This document shows, one piece after another, positions 7,435 through 15,303 of a stretch of 21,660 nt of DNA (its first letter is position 1; each line of letters starts with the position of its first letter). The DNA is from Chryseobacterium gleum (lineage in GTDB: Bacteria > Bacteroidota > Bacteroidia > Flavobacteriales_D > Crocinitomicaceae). Made by a program: the position numbers and the translations under genes. The notes under the pieces are model-generated. The model was not told the DNA's origin, did not search any database, and saw only the letters and a program-made list of their open reading frames with translations. The stretch is from the NCBI GenBank assembly GCA_945877045.1, contig CAMCQW010000006.1:1-21660 (forward strand), written 5' to 3'.

Positions 7435-7752
7435 ATGGTTATTTATAATGTAACACTTAGTATTGATACATCAGTATCAAGCGAATGGCTAGCTTGGATG
7501 CGCCAAACGCATATAGTTGAAATCATGAAAACGGGCTGCTTTATAGAATGTCGACTATCGAAGGTCCATGGCGAAGAAGAAGGCGGACATACTTATTCTG
7601 TTATGTATTTAGCGAAGGGTCAACATGATTTGGACAGATATAATTCTTCCTACGCGCAAGCCATGCAAAAATCGCATGCGGATCTTTTCGCAGGAAAATT
7701 TTCAGCCTTTAGAACAACACTAGAGGTAATAGAACAGTTCCAAAACGTATGA
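7435..7752 (+). CDS. DUF4286 family protein
   Basis: This small 105-residue protein starts MVIYNVTLSIDTSVSSEWLAW and has a ferredoxin-like alternation of strands and helices, with a central Y-S-V-M-Y strand (TYSVMYLAKGQHDLDRYNSS). I recognise it as the Bacteroidota DUF4286 family, which keeps nearly the same N-terminus, so the ATG at 7435 is well supported although it is only 4 nt from a -7 box. There is no signal peptide or membrane segment, so it is cytoplasmic. Its TGA overlaps the ATG of rsmA (ATGA), implying translational coupling and a possible link to rRNA modification or ribosome assembly. The biochemical function is unknown. Confidence 0.82.
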   Translation: MVIYNVTLSIDTSVSSEWLAWMRQTHIVEIMKTGCFIECRLSKVHGEEEGGHTYSVMYLAKGQHDLDRYNSSYAQAMQKSHADLFAGKFSAFRTTLEVIEQFQNV

Positions 7753-8531
7753 ATGTAAGACCTAAAAAACACCTCGGCCAACATTTTTTAATTGATAAAG
7801 AGATAAGTCAAAAAATAGCCGATCAGTTTATTGGTTACCGCGATTGTTTTAAAGTAATAGAAGTTGGTCCGGGTACGGGCGCACTAACGCGACCGCTTAT
7901 GAAGCGAAACGATTTAGATTTATTCATGATGGAGGTTGATACCGAATCCATTGAATATTTAGTTAAAGAATTCCCCGATTATCAAGATAAGATTTTACAC
8001 ATTGATTTTTTAAATGCTGATTTGGAGGCCGTAATGGGCAACGAACCTTTTTCAGTCGTTGGAAATTTTCCCTACAACATTTCCACACAAATATTATTTA
8101 AATGCTTGGAGTACCGTCACCAGATTCCTGAAATAATGGGAATGTTCCAAAAGGAAGTCGCGGTGCGAATTGCGAAACCCCCGGGCTCTAAAGAATATGG
8201 GATTATAAGTGTTTTATTACAAGCATTTTATAACATTGAATATTGTTTTACCGTTGATGAAACGGCATTTAACCCACCACCAAAAGTAAAGTCTGGAGTA
8301 ATAAGATGCACTCGAAACGATCGTTTAAGCCTTCCCTGTAGTGAGAAATTATTTATTCAAGTTGTTAAAACGGCATTTAATCAACGGAGAAAGACCATGC
8401 GCAACTCCTTGAAAAGTTTAACAAATGGACAAGAACTTCCCGCCGTTTTTTCAGGAGAAAGACCGGAAAGATTATCAGTAGATGAGTTTATTCAGTTAAC
8501 ACAATTTATTGAAGCAGAATGTAAAGGATGA
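7749..8531 (+). CDS. rsmA: 16S rRNA (adenine1518-N6/adenine1519-N6)-dimethyltransferase
   Basis: The 260-residue product is RsmA (KsgA), which uses S-adenosylmethionine to dimethylate two adjacent adenines near the 3' end of 16S rRNA late in small-subunit assembly. The N-terminal signature RPKKHLGQHFLID is intact. SAM-binding motif I is EVGPGTGALT (38-47), with the acidic motif II residue at MEVD (E62/D64). The catalytic motif IV is GNFPYN, with NFPY at 106-109 in place of the more general NLPY, as is common in this family. The C-terminal helical domain includes the rRNA-binding-type stretch TAFNQRRKTMRNSLK. Length is close to the family norm of about 260-275. The ATG overlaps the DUF4286 stop. 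Loss of this enzyme classically gives kasugamycin resistance. Confidence 0.96.
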   Translation: MNVRPKKHLGQHFLIDKEISQKIADQFIGYRDCFKVIEVGPGTGALTRPLMKRNDLDLFMMEVDTESIEYLVKEFPDYQDKILHIDFLNADLEAVMGNEPFSVVGNFPYNISTQILFKCLEYRHQIPEIMGMFQKEVAVRIAKPPGSKEYGIISVLLQAFYNIEYCFTVDETAFNPPPKVKSGVIRCTRNDRLSLPCSEKLFIQVVKTAFNQRRKTMRNSLKSLTNGQELPAVFSGERPERLSVDEFIQLTQFIEAECKG

Positions 8532-8536
8532 ATAGC

Positions 8537-8544
8537 TAACTTTG
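8537..8544 (+). promoter_or_regulatory. Candidate Bacteroidota -7 promoter box (TAACTTTG)
   Basis: This exact TAnnTTTG match lies 5 nt after the rsmA stop and ends 16 nt before the ATG at 8561. The octamer is identical to those at 7423 and 21304. It suggests that the 8561 gene has its own promoter rather than depending on rsmA read-through. Confidence 0.5.
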
Positions 8545-8560
8545 CGCCAAATTTATTTCT

Positions 8561-9124
8561 ATGAATGCTCAAACAAAACTAAAAGTTAAGGCGGCTCTTG
8601 AGCTAATAATTACTGAAAACATTGTAAATGTTTCTCGTGGATTAAAAGAGTTGGAAAAAAATGCCGACGTTACCGTTATTGAGATCTTGGTTAGCATCGT
8701 TGCTAGTTCATCAAATCGCGAAATTAAAAAAGAAATTCTAGCGTTTTTATCCAATGTTGTTGACCCTCTTTCTTCTCCTTTATTAATTCGGTTTATTCAA
8801 GAAGAAAAATATGCTGTAATACGTCAAGAGTTATTAACGGTTATCTGGAATAGCAAACTTGATTATTCGCCATTTATAGCAGAGTTTGTTGAAATAGCCA
8901 TTGAGGGGAATTTTATGATTGCCTTAGAATGTTTGACGATATTAGAAAACTTAAAAGGTCCTTTTGAGGAGCATCAATTATTGGAATCGCAATTACATTT
9001 GAGAGAATATATTAGTTCTGATCGCACAATGGAAGATGATCAAAAAACAACTATTATCAGTGAAATCGCCCTATTTATTCGTGAACAAAAAGAAGACGAT
9101 GAGAGCGACCTACCAATGGAGTAA
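8561..9124 (+). CDS. Hypothetical helical protein, HEAT-like
   Basis: The 187-residue product has no signal peptide and no cysteine-rich or catalytic motif. It reads as a run of amphipathic helices, with paired helices such as VIEILVSIVASSS / EIKKEILAFLSNVV and SPLLIRFIQ / AVIRQELLTVIW, resembling a short HEAT-type alpha-solenoid, and it ends in a very acidic tail (KEDDESDLPME). That suggests a cytoplasmic protein-binding role, but I do not recognise a named family. It follows rsmA by 29 bp with its own candidate -7 box and is followed by a probable terminator. It is convergent with the DUF4296 lipoprotein gene. The start at 8561 is the first ATG after the promoter box. Confidence 0.7.
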   Translation: MNAQTKLKVKAALELIITENIVNVSRGLKELEKNADVTVIEILVSIVASSSNREIKKEILAFLSNVVDPLSSPLLIRFIQEEKYAVIRQELLTVIWNSKLDYSPFIAEFVEIAIEGNFMIALECLTILENLKGPFEEHQLLESQLHLREYISSDRTMEDDQKTTIISEIALFIREQKEDDESDLPME

Positions 9125-9133
9125 TGTTTTGAG

Positions 9134-9155
9134 GCTTGCAGCGCAGGGCTTTTTT
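9134..9155 (+). terminator. Probable rho-independent terminator
   Basis: GCTTGC-AGC-GCAGGGC forms an imperfect 6-bp stem (one G-T pair and one bulged G) with a 3-nt loop, followed by six T residues (9150-9155). It sits 9 bp after the stop of the 8561 gene and its T-run reaches the stop codon of the convergent DUF4296 gene. The minus-strand reading has no T-run, so it serves the plus strand only. Confidence 0.5.
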
Positions 9156-9489
9156 AATAAGTCAATAAATTTTTATTCTGCTGCTCAATTATTTTTTTAT
9201 TCATTTCAGAAAAAACTTCGTATTGTGTTGCATAAAAACGAAAGTTTTCTTCATAGTTTTTAGAAGTCACCCCATGTTTTTTTAAAACTCGTTCCACGGA
9301 AATGTTCAAGGCTTCTTTATAACTACTGGGGATTCCAAATTTATGTTGAAAGTAACTTTCAAGCAGCGCTATTTCTCCCATAATCTTCGTCATCTCCTCT
9401 TTTTCTATTAGAGGTTTGGGTTCATTTAACTTTTCTTCTGACGAACAGGCGGATAAACAAAACAAAACAAGTACGAGGAGTAGTTTCAT
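9154..9489 (-). CDS. DUF4296 family lipoprotein
   Basis: The 111-residue product opens with a lipoprotein signal peptide (MKLLLVLVLFCLSACSSEE; lipobox LSAC gives lipidated C15). The rest is helical and matches what I recall of the Bacteroidota DUF4296 family: a helix with the MGEIALLESYF core, then KFGIPSSYKEAL and the YEVFSEMNKKI region. Residues after the lipid cysteine are SSEE, without a clear surface-export acidic signal. It is the last gene of a minus-strand operon and starts 3 bp after the dihydroorotase stop. The grouping with dihydroorotase and the GT2 enzyme is, from memory, conserved across Flavobacteriia. Its function is unknown. Confidence 0.82.
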   Translation of the reverse strand: MKLLLVLVLFCLSACSSEEKLNEPKPLIEKEEMTKIMGEIALLESYFQHKFGIPSSYKEALNISVERVLKKHGVTSKNYEENFRFYATQYEVFSEMNKKIIEQQNKNLLTY

Positions 9490-9492
9490 GTA

Positions 9493-10830
9493 TTAATTAC
9501 TAAATGTTAATCGCTCCCCGTTACTATCGTCTAGTAGTTGTCCTTGATTAAAAACCAAATTGCCATTAATGAATGTCTGACTTATGCTATGCGAAAAGAC
9601 AAACCCGTCGAAAGGACTCCAAGAACATTTGTAGAGGACAGAATCATTTGAAACGGCCTTTTGTGTTTTTGGGTCGACAATAACAACATCAGCGGCATAG
9701 CCCTCTCTTAAGAATCCTCGGTTATTTATTCTAAATAGCGTTGCCGGGGCATGAGCCATTTTTTCCACAACCCTTTCGATGGAAATTTTTCCCTCAAGAG
9801 ATTTTTCCAACATTGCGAGTAAGGCATGTTCTACTAAGGGGCCTCCAGATGGTGCGCTCGAATAATTACTTGCTTTTTCAGAAATAGTATGTGGGGCATG
9901 GTCACTTGCAATAACATCTATTCGATTATCTAACACGGCTTTCCAAATTGCTTCTCGATCATTTACACTTTTAATAGCAGGATTCCATTTTATCCAATTT
10001 CCTTTGCTCGAGTAGTCCTCATCGCTAAACCATAAATGATGGATACAAGCCTCAGCTGTAATTAGCTTTTTTTCAAGAGGAATTGAATTGTCAAAAAGGG
10101 AGGTTTCCTTGGCGGTAGAAATATGTAACACATGTAGCCGGGCCTTGTGCTTTTGTGCTAAACGAACCGCTAGTGAAGAAGAAAGGTAACAAGCCTCAAC
10201 ATTTCTGATTTGAGGATGTGCCTCTATAGGAATATCTTTCCCGAAGCGCAATTCAAACGCAGCCATATTAGCCCTAATAGTCGCCTCGTCCTCACAATGG
10301 GTTGCAATTAGCAATGGCACTTTTGAAAACAACTCTTCTAAGGTTTTTTCATTATCAACGAGCATATTTCCTGTAGAAGAGCCCATAAAAATTTTGACAC
10401 CACAAACATTCTTTCCATCGGTTTTCAATACCTCTTCAACATTTTCATTAGATGCGCCCATAAAAAAAGAGTAGTTGGCCAAAGAAGAGCGGGAAGCGAT
10501 GTTGTATTTATCGGCTAATAAATCTTGTGTTAAAGCATTTGGAACAGTGTTGGGCATTTCCATAAAGGACGTTATTCCACCGGCAGCAGCGGCGCGAGAT
10601 TCTGAGTGTATGGTTCCTTTATGCGTTAATCCCGGTTCTCGAAAATGTACTTGATCATCAATACAACCGGGGATAACATATTTTCCTGTTGCATTAATTT
10701 CTATTGCATTAAATGGAAGAGTAATAGAGCTGCCTATTTTTTCAATCAGCCCATTTCGTAACAAAAGATCCCCAATAAAGGTTTTTCCCTCGTTAATTAT
10801 AGTTCCCCCTTTGATTAAGTAGTCTTTCAT
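9493..10830 (-). CDS. pyrC: Dihydroorotase
   Basis: The 445-residue amidohydrolase cyclises carbamoyl-aspartate to dihydroorotate in pyrimidine synthesis. I choose the ATG at 10830, whose first bases overlap the TGA of the GT2 gene (ATGA), over an upstream in-frame TTG at 10854. Metal and substrate residues of the family are visible: DDQVHFREPG (H62, R64), candidate carboxylated lysine K146 in GVKIFMGSSTG, H178 (ATHCED), H236 (LHVLHIS) and D310 with H311/H314 (IASDHAPH). The usual first histidine of the D-x-H-x-H motif is Q60 here, which as far as I recall is normal for Bacteroidota dihydroorotases. The NTVPN and C-terminal PADVVIVDP-like segments fit an active hydantoinase-type enzyme. The rest of the pyr pathway is not in the window. 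Confidence 0.93.
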   Translation of the reverse strand: MKDYLIKGGTIINEGKTFIGDLLLRNGLIEKIGSSITLPFNAIEINATGKYVIPGCIDDQVHFREPGLTHKGTIHSESRAAAAGGITSFMEMPNTVPNALTQDLLADKYNIASRSSLANYSFFMGASNENVEEVLKTDGKNVCGVKIFMGSSTGNMLVDNEKTLEELFSKVPLLIATHCEDEATIRANMAAFELRFGKDIPIEAHPQIRNVEACYLSSSLAVRLAQKHKARLHVLHISTAKETSLFDNSIPLEKKLITAEACIHHLWFSDEDYSSKGNWIKWNPAIKSVNDREAIWKAVLDNRIDVIASDHAPHTISEKASNYSSAPSGGPLVEHALLAMLEKSLEGKISIERVVEKMAHAPATLFRINNRGFLREGYAADVVIVDPKTQKAVSNDSVLYKCSWSPFDGFVFSHSISQTFINGNLVFNQGQLLDDSNGERLTFSN

Positions 10831-11534
10831 AATTTCATTCTTCGCATTTTCCAAACACCAAAAATGGCTTCTTTAAAAATACCGGAACTCATTTTGGATT
10901 CTCCAAATGCACGATCAATAAAAACTATAGGCACTTCTGCCAACTTAAACCGATGTTTAAACGCCGCATACTTCATGCAAATTTGAAAAGCATATCCCTT
11001 AAATTTAATATTGTCTAAACGAATGGTTTCTAAGACTTTTGAATGGTAACAAATAAAGCCAGCTGTTGTATCTTTAACGGGTAGCCATAGAATCATTCTA
11101 ACATAAACACTTGCAAAATAAGACATCATTATTCGTTTCCAAGGCCAATTTTTTACGCTTCCGCCTTTACAATAACGAGATCCAATAGCTACATCAGCGC
11201 CTTGCACACACGCATTTTTTAAGCGCAAAATATCATTAGGGTCGTGAGAAAAATCACAGTCCATCTCGAAAACATAGGTGTAGTTTCTTGCTAGAGCCCA
11301 GTTGAAACCACAGATGTATGCGGTACCCAACCCTTGTTTTTCAATGCGACTTTCCAAAAAGATGTTTTGCGGAAATTCTGCCATTAAGCCGTGAATTAAT
11401 TGCGCAGTTCCATCGGGAGAATTATCATCCACAAATAATATGGCAAGGTCTTGCTTGAGCGCAATTATTGCGCGCGCCATTTTAACAACATTTTCACATT
11501 CGTTGTAAGTAGGTATAATAATGATGGTATTCAT
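10827..11534 (-). CDS. Polyprenol-phosphate mannosyltransferase-like GT2 glycosyltransferase
   Basis: The ATG at 11534 is chosen because the family begins within a few residues of IIIIPTYNE; the in-frame ATG at 11561 adds nine unconserved residues. The 235-residue product is a GT-A fold family 2 enzyme of the DPM1/polyprenol monophosphomannose synthase type, expected to transfer a sugar from a nucleotide donor to polyprenyl phosphate at the inner face of the membrane. Motifs: IIPTYNE (6-12), DDNSPDGT (36-43), the metal-binding MDCDFSHDP (D92-x-D94), GSRYCKGG (118-125) and DTTAGFICY (155-163), with the acceptor-loop arginine in IDRAFGESKM. There is no C-terminal membrane segment, so it resembles the soluble single-domain form. 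It is the first gene of the operon and its stop overlaps pyrC. Confidence 0.88.
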   Translation of the reverse strand: MNTIIIIPTYNECENVVKMARAIIALKQDLAILFVDDNSPDGTAQLIHGLMAEFPQNIFLESRIEKQGLGTAYICGFNWALARNYTYVFEMDCDFSHDPNDILRLKNACVQGADVAIGSRYCKGGSVKNWPWKRIMMSYFASVYVRMILWLPVKDTTAGFICYHSKVLETIRLDNIKFKGYAFQICMKYAAFKHRFKLAEVPIVFIDRAFGESKMSSGIFKEAIFGVWKMRRMKL

Positions 11535-11665
11535 AGAGCCTTGTCGGACGAAATTAATCAATAATGCTCTATTCCTAAAATTGCTTATGAAATTAATTCA
11601 ACTAAGTCCGAAAGATAGTAGGAATAATCACCGAGGGCTTTTATAAAAATTGCTTTTAGAAAGTG

Positions 11666-11673
11666 TATATTTG
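11666..11673 (+). promoter_or_regulatory. Candidate Bacteroidota -7 promoter box (TATATTTG)
   Basis: This exact TAnnTTTG match ends 17 nt before the rseP ATG at 11691, with a TTG 13 nt upstream (11650-11652). It lies in the 156-bp divergent region between the GT2 operon and rseP. For the GT2 direction only a one-mismatch box (TATCTTTC, minus strand, 11610-11617) is seen. Confidence 0.55.
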
Positions 11674-11690
11674 TACTTCAATTTTATACT

Positions 11691-13088
11691 ATGGATTTTT
11701 GGATCAAAGCCGCTCAGTTATTTTTGTCTTTGGCGATATTGGTAACACTACATGAATTAGGTCACTTTATTCCCGCCCGCTTGTTTAAAACGCGCATAGA
11801 AAAGTTTTACCTTTTCTTCAACCCTTGGTTTTCACTTTTCCGATATAAAAAAGTAAATGGCGTAAAAAAGACGGCTTGGTTTAAAAAAGAATCACCTAAA
11901 GAATGGAAGCAAGATGAGTCTACCACTGAATGGGGCATTGGTTGGTTGCCATTAGGTGGATATGTTAAAATTGCTGGAATGATTGATGAGTCGATGGACA
12001 AGGATCAATTAGCGAAGCCTGTAGAGCAATGGGAATTTAGGGCAAAAAAGACATGGCAACGTTTAATTATAATGGTTGGAGGAGTTACAGTAAATCTGTT
12101 ACTTGGCTTTTTAATTTACATATTGGTTGTTTTCACTTGGGGACAAACGGAATTAAATCCAAATAAGCTATCAAACGGCCTATCTATCCATCCTTATTTA
12201 GCCAAGTATCATCTTGTGTCAGGGGACAAAGTCATTAGTATAGAAAACGAGCCCTTAACGAATTTGGATGAATTAAACAAAGGAATTCTATTACGTGACA
12301 AGCGAAATTTAGTCGTTCAGCATGTAAATGGCAAAGTAGAAAAAATCCAATTACCAGAAAATATTGACATTGAGTTATTCCAGGCAGGTGCTTTCCCTCC
12401 TTTTGGACTTAGATCAAAATCAAACATTGTAGAATCAGTTGTTATAAAAAGTCCTGCGGAAAAAGCGGGTTTAAAAAAGAGCGATGTAATACTTTCAGTA
12501 AATGGTCGAGAAATAATCTTCTTTGATGATTTTCAAGCATCACTTTATAAGGAAAAGGGAAAATTTGCCGTCCTACTTGTTAAACGAGCAAACGATACCT
12601 TAGAAATTAAATCCGCCATCAGACAGGACGGAACAATTGGATTCCAAAGTAACGCTAAAATCATAGTAGACTCATTGGCTATAATATCTAAACAGTATTC
12701 CTTTCTAGAAAGCATTTCTGTTGGCTTTACTTTTGGCTCAAACACCTTGTCAGATTATATTTCCCAATTTAAGTTCGTTTTTACTAAAAAAGGAGCCACA
12801 TCAATTGGGGGCTTTGCTGCCATTGGAAACATGTTCCCCGCAACCTGGGATTGGCAAATATTTTGGCTTAATACAGCATTGCTTTCAATTATTTTAGCCT
12901 TTATGAATATTCTACCAATTCCGGCCTTGGACGGAGGTCACGTAGTTTTTCTTTTATATGAAATGATAACGGGAAAGGAAGCCCCACAAAAAGTATTAGA
13001 GGTAGCCCAATACATTGGAATCATTTTATTACTTGGACTAATGGTCTACGCTAATGGAAATGATTTAGTAAAATGGTTGTTCCCATAA
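11691..13088 (+). CDS. rseP: RseP-like site-2 intramembrane metalloprotease
   Basis: The 465-residue product is a site-2 protease of the RseP type, which cuts transmembrane segments, classically those of anti-sigma factors, to release envelope-stress responses. The zinc motif HELGH is at 21-25 in the first membrane helix (LVTLHELGHFIPARLF). The third zinc ligand is in the conserved LDGGH (413-417) of NILPIPALDGGHVVF. A further membrane helix follows MVGGVTVNLLLG (about 120-145). Two PDZ domains lie between, roughly 160-222 and 225-310, the second with the SPAEKAGLKKSDVILSVNG signature. The final helix is near 435-455. The 465 length and double PDZ fit Bacteroidota RseP. No anti-sigma factor gene is visible nearby. 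PaaZ follows 14 bp later, so the two may be co-transcribed. Confidence 0.94.
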   Translation: MDFWIKAAQLFLSLAILVTLHELGHFIPARLFKTRIEKFYLFFNPWFSLFRYKKVNGVKKTAWFKKESPKEWKQDESTTEWGIGWLPLGGYVKIAGMIDESMDKDQLAKPVEQWEFRAKKTWQRLIIMVGGVTVNLLLGFLIYILVVFTWGQTELNPNKLSNGLSIHPYLAKYHLVSGDKVISIENEPLTNLDELNKGILLRDKRNLVVQHVNGKVEKIQLPENIDIELFQAGAFPPFGLRSKSNIVESVVIKSPAEKAGLKKSDVILSVNGREIIFFDDFQASLYKEKGKFAVLLVKRANDTLEIKSAIRQDGTIGFQSNAKIIVDSLAIISKQYSFLESISVGFTFGSNTLSDYISQFKFVFTKKGATSIGGFAAIGNMFPATWDWQIFWLNTALLSIILAFMNILPIPALDGGHVVFLLYEMITGKEAPQKVLEVAQYIGIILLLGLMVYANGNDLVKWLFP

Positions 13089-13102
13089 ATTAATCTAACA
13101 AT

Positions 13103-15148
13103 ATGCAGCAATTTCAAAACTATATTTTAGGAAATTGGGTAAATGGAACAGGGATTGAATATTCCGCGATTCATGCAATAACAGGAAAGGAAATAGGAAG
13201 CGTTTCTAGTTCAGGAATTGATTTTGAGGCAGTACTGACATACAGTAGAGAAATTGGAGGCCCTCAACTTCGAAAAATGACATTTCAAGAGCGAGGGCGT
13301 ATGCTAAAAGCCTTAGCTCTTTATCTAATGGACCGCAAACAAACCTATTACGAAATTAGTTCTTGGACGGGTGCAACAAAAGTTGATTCTTGGATTGATA
13401 TTGAAGGCGGTATAGGTAATTTGTTTGCGAATGCGTCCTTGAGAAAGCAATTTCCTGACCTTCCTTTTTATGTGGATGGAAGCGCTGCGCCATTATCAAA
13501 AACCGGCTCATTTATAGGACATCATATTATGGTGCCAAAAGAAGGTGTGGCCATTCACATCAACGCGTTTAATTTTCCTGTATGGGGAATGTTGGAAAAA
13601 ATCGCAGTGAATTTAATGGCAGGAGTCCCAGCGGTTGTTAAACCATCAGAATCCACGAGTTTTTTAACTGAAATAGTTGTAAGGGATATAATTGCTTCTA
13701 AAATTCTACCCGAAGGGTCCTTACAATTGTTGGTGGGGCTGGGCCGGGGATTACTCGACCATGTTGAAAGTTGTGATGTTGTTACCTTTACGGGCAGTTC
13801 AACAACGGGCTTGTTATTAAAGTCTCATCCTAGAATTATTGAAAAGAACACCCCGTTTAATCTTGAGGCAGACTCATTAAATGCAACTGTTTTAGGGAAA
13901 TACGCAAACCCAGGAACGGCGGAATTTGATTTGTTTATAAAAGAAACGGTAAAAGAAATGACCATCAAGGCTGGGCAAAAGTGTACGGCCGTTAGAAGAA
14001 TAATAGTTCCTGAAAACTTAATTGATGAGGTTCAAAAAGGAATATCCGCACGATTAGCAAGCACCACCATTGGAGACCCGAAGATTGAAGGGGTAAGAAT
14101 GGGGGCGCTAGCATCAAAAAATCAAGTTGATCGCGTTCGTTCCAGTGTTGAAAAACTGATGGGTTCTCAAGAAATTATTTATGGCGATTTAGATAAATTT
14201 GAGGTGCTTGGCGCAGACAAAACCACCGGCGCTTTTTTCTCACCTATATTATTTTTAAATACAGATCCTTTTAATAAAATCGATTGCCATGAAACGGAAG
14301 CATTTGGCCCTGTCTCGACCGTAATGCCCTATAAAACAATAGAGGAGGCAATTGCAATTGCTAATTTAGGGAAAGGTTCTTTGGTTTCGTCAATTGTTAC
14401 ACCCAATAATAAAGAAGCGGTAGATTACGTGTTGGGAGCCGCAAATATGCATGGAAGGATATTAGTATTAAATGCTGATTGCGCTAAAGAAAGCACAGGA
14501 CATGGTTCTCCGATGCCATTATTAACTCATGGCGGGCCAGGAAGAGCCGGAGGAGGTGAAGAAATGGGCGGGAAAAGAGGTGTTTTGCATTATTTGCAGC
14601 GAACCGCCATACAAGGCCACCCGACAACTATTAGTGCCATTACCCAGCAATTTCAAGTGGGTAGCGAAATGCCAGAAGCAAACCCTCATGTTTTCCGAAA
14701 ACATTTTGAGGAGTTGGTGATAGGAGAAACTGTTTTTACACATAAGCACACGGTTACGGATGCGGATATTGTAAACTTTTCCAATGTTTCTGGGGATAAT
14801 TTTTATGCCCACATGGATGCTACGTCTTTAGACGGAACTATTTTTGAGCGTCGTGTCGCTCACGGGTATTTTATTTTATCCAAAGCGGCAGGTTTGTTCG
14901 TTGACCCCAAAAAGGGCCCCGTCCTTCTTAATTATGGAATTGAAGAGGCACGTTTTACAAAACCAGTTTATCCGGGAGCGACGATTGGCGTCCGTTTTAC
15001 CGTTAAAGAAAAAATCGACCAAGAAAAACGTTCCGACGATGATATTCCGAAAGGAATTGTAAAGTTTTTAGTGGATGTGTTTGACGAAACAGGCGATACG
15101 GTTGCGATGGCAACTATTTTAACAATGGTTAAAAAAAACAGCCATTAA
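13103..15148 (+). CDS. paaZ: PaaZ: bifunctional oxepin-CoA hydrolase / semialdehyde dehydrogenase
   Basis: The 681-residue fusion combines an aldehyde dehydrogenase (about 1-520) with a C-terminal MaoC-type hydratase (about 535-681), the arrangement of PaaZ in phenylacetate breakdown. There the hydratase opens the oxepin-CoA ring and the NADP-dependent dehydrogenase oxidises the resulting semialdehyde. The dehydrogenase shows the cofactor-region INAFNFPVWG, FTGSSTTG, the general base E255 in NLEADSLN and the nucleophile C294 in AGQKCTAVRR. The hydratase shows SGDNFYAH, giving D565 and H570. All key residues line up with the E. coli enzyme. Both halves therefore look active. No other paa genes (paaABCDE, paaG, paaJ, paaK) are in the window, so the upstream pathway must be elsewhere, or the protein serves another ring-opening route. 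It lies 14 bp after rseP. Confidence 0.92.
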   Translation: MQQFQNYILGNWVNGTGIEYSAIHAITGKEIGSVSSSGIDFEAVLTYSREIGGPQLRKMTFQERGRMLKALALYLMDRKQTYYEISSWTGATKVDSWIDIEGGIGNLFANASLRKQFPDLPFYVDGSAAPLSKTGSFIGHHIMVPKEGVAIHINAFNFPVWGMLEKIAVNLMAGVPAVVKPSESTSFLTEIVVRDIIASKILPEGSLQLLVGLGRGLLDHVESCDVVTFTGSSTTGLLLKSHPRIIEKNTPFNLEADSLNATVLGKYANPGTAEFDLFIKETVKEMTIKAGQKCTAVRRIIVPENLIDEVQKGISARLASTTIGDPKIEGVRMGALASKNQVDRVRSSVEKLMGSQEIIYGDLDKFEVLGADKTTGAFFSPILFLNTDPFNKIDCHETEAFGPVSTVMPYKTIEEAIAIANLGKGSLVSSIVTPNNKEAVDYVLGAANMHGRILVLNADCAKESTGHGSPMPLLTHGGPGRAGGGEEMGGKRGVLHYLQRTAIQGHPTTISAITQQFQVGSEMPEANPHVFRKHFEELVIGETVFTHKHTVTDADIVNFSNVSGDNFYAHMDATSLDGTIFERRVAHGYFILSKAAGLFVDPKKGPVLLNYGIEEARFTKPVYPGATIGVRFTVKEKIDQEKRSDDDIPKGIVKFLVDVFDETGDTVAMATILTMVKKNSH

Positions 15149-15196
15149 TTAAAAGCAAAAGTTATCCGGGTTTTTAATAAAAAACAGGATTTATTC

Positions 15197-15208
15197 ATTC
15201 TTAAGAAT
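15197..15208. repeat. 12-bp palindrome in the paaZ-AsmA intergenic region
   Basis: ATTCTTAAGAAT is a perfect palindrome in the 155-bp gap 15149-15303, about 95 bp before the AsmA-like gene. It could be an operator half-site pair, but AT-rich palindromes of this size arise by chance. The same gap also holds GTTTTTAATAAAAAAC (15170-15185), an AT-only 6-bp stem with no T-run, and a near-match to the -7 box (TAAATTTA, 15287-15294, last base differs) 9 nt before the ATG. Confidence 0.25.
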
Positions 15209-15303
15209 TAGAACTTCAATATATTCTCTAGCCAACGTAACTATTTAATACCCCACTGCGTTAAAAGTATCCGATTAAAAGGAAGATAAATTTAGCATGG
15301 CCC

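Noticed and set aside
9036..9263. Small plus-strand frame over the end of the helical gene and the DUF4296 gene
   Set aside because: It overlaps two better-supported genes and the terminator, with no family resemblance.
14522..15062. Open frames in other phases inside paaZ
   Set aside because: The paaZ frame keeps all motifs across this region; the others are by-products of its codon pattern.
15170..15185. GTTTTT/AAAAAC stem after paaZ as a terminator
   Set aside because: AT-only stem without a following T-run; too weak to call.
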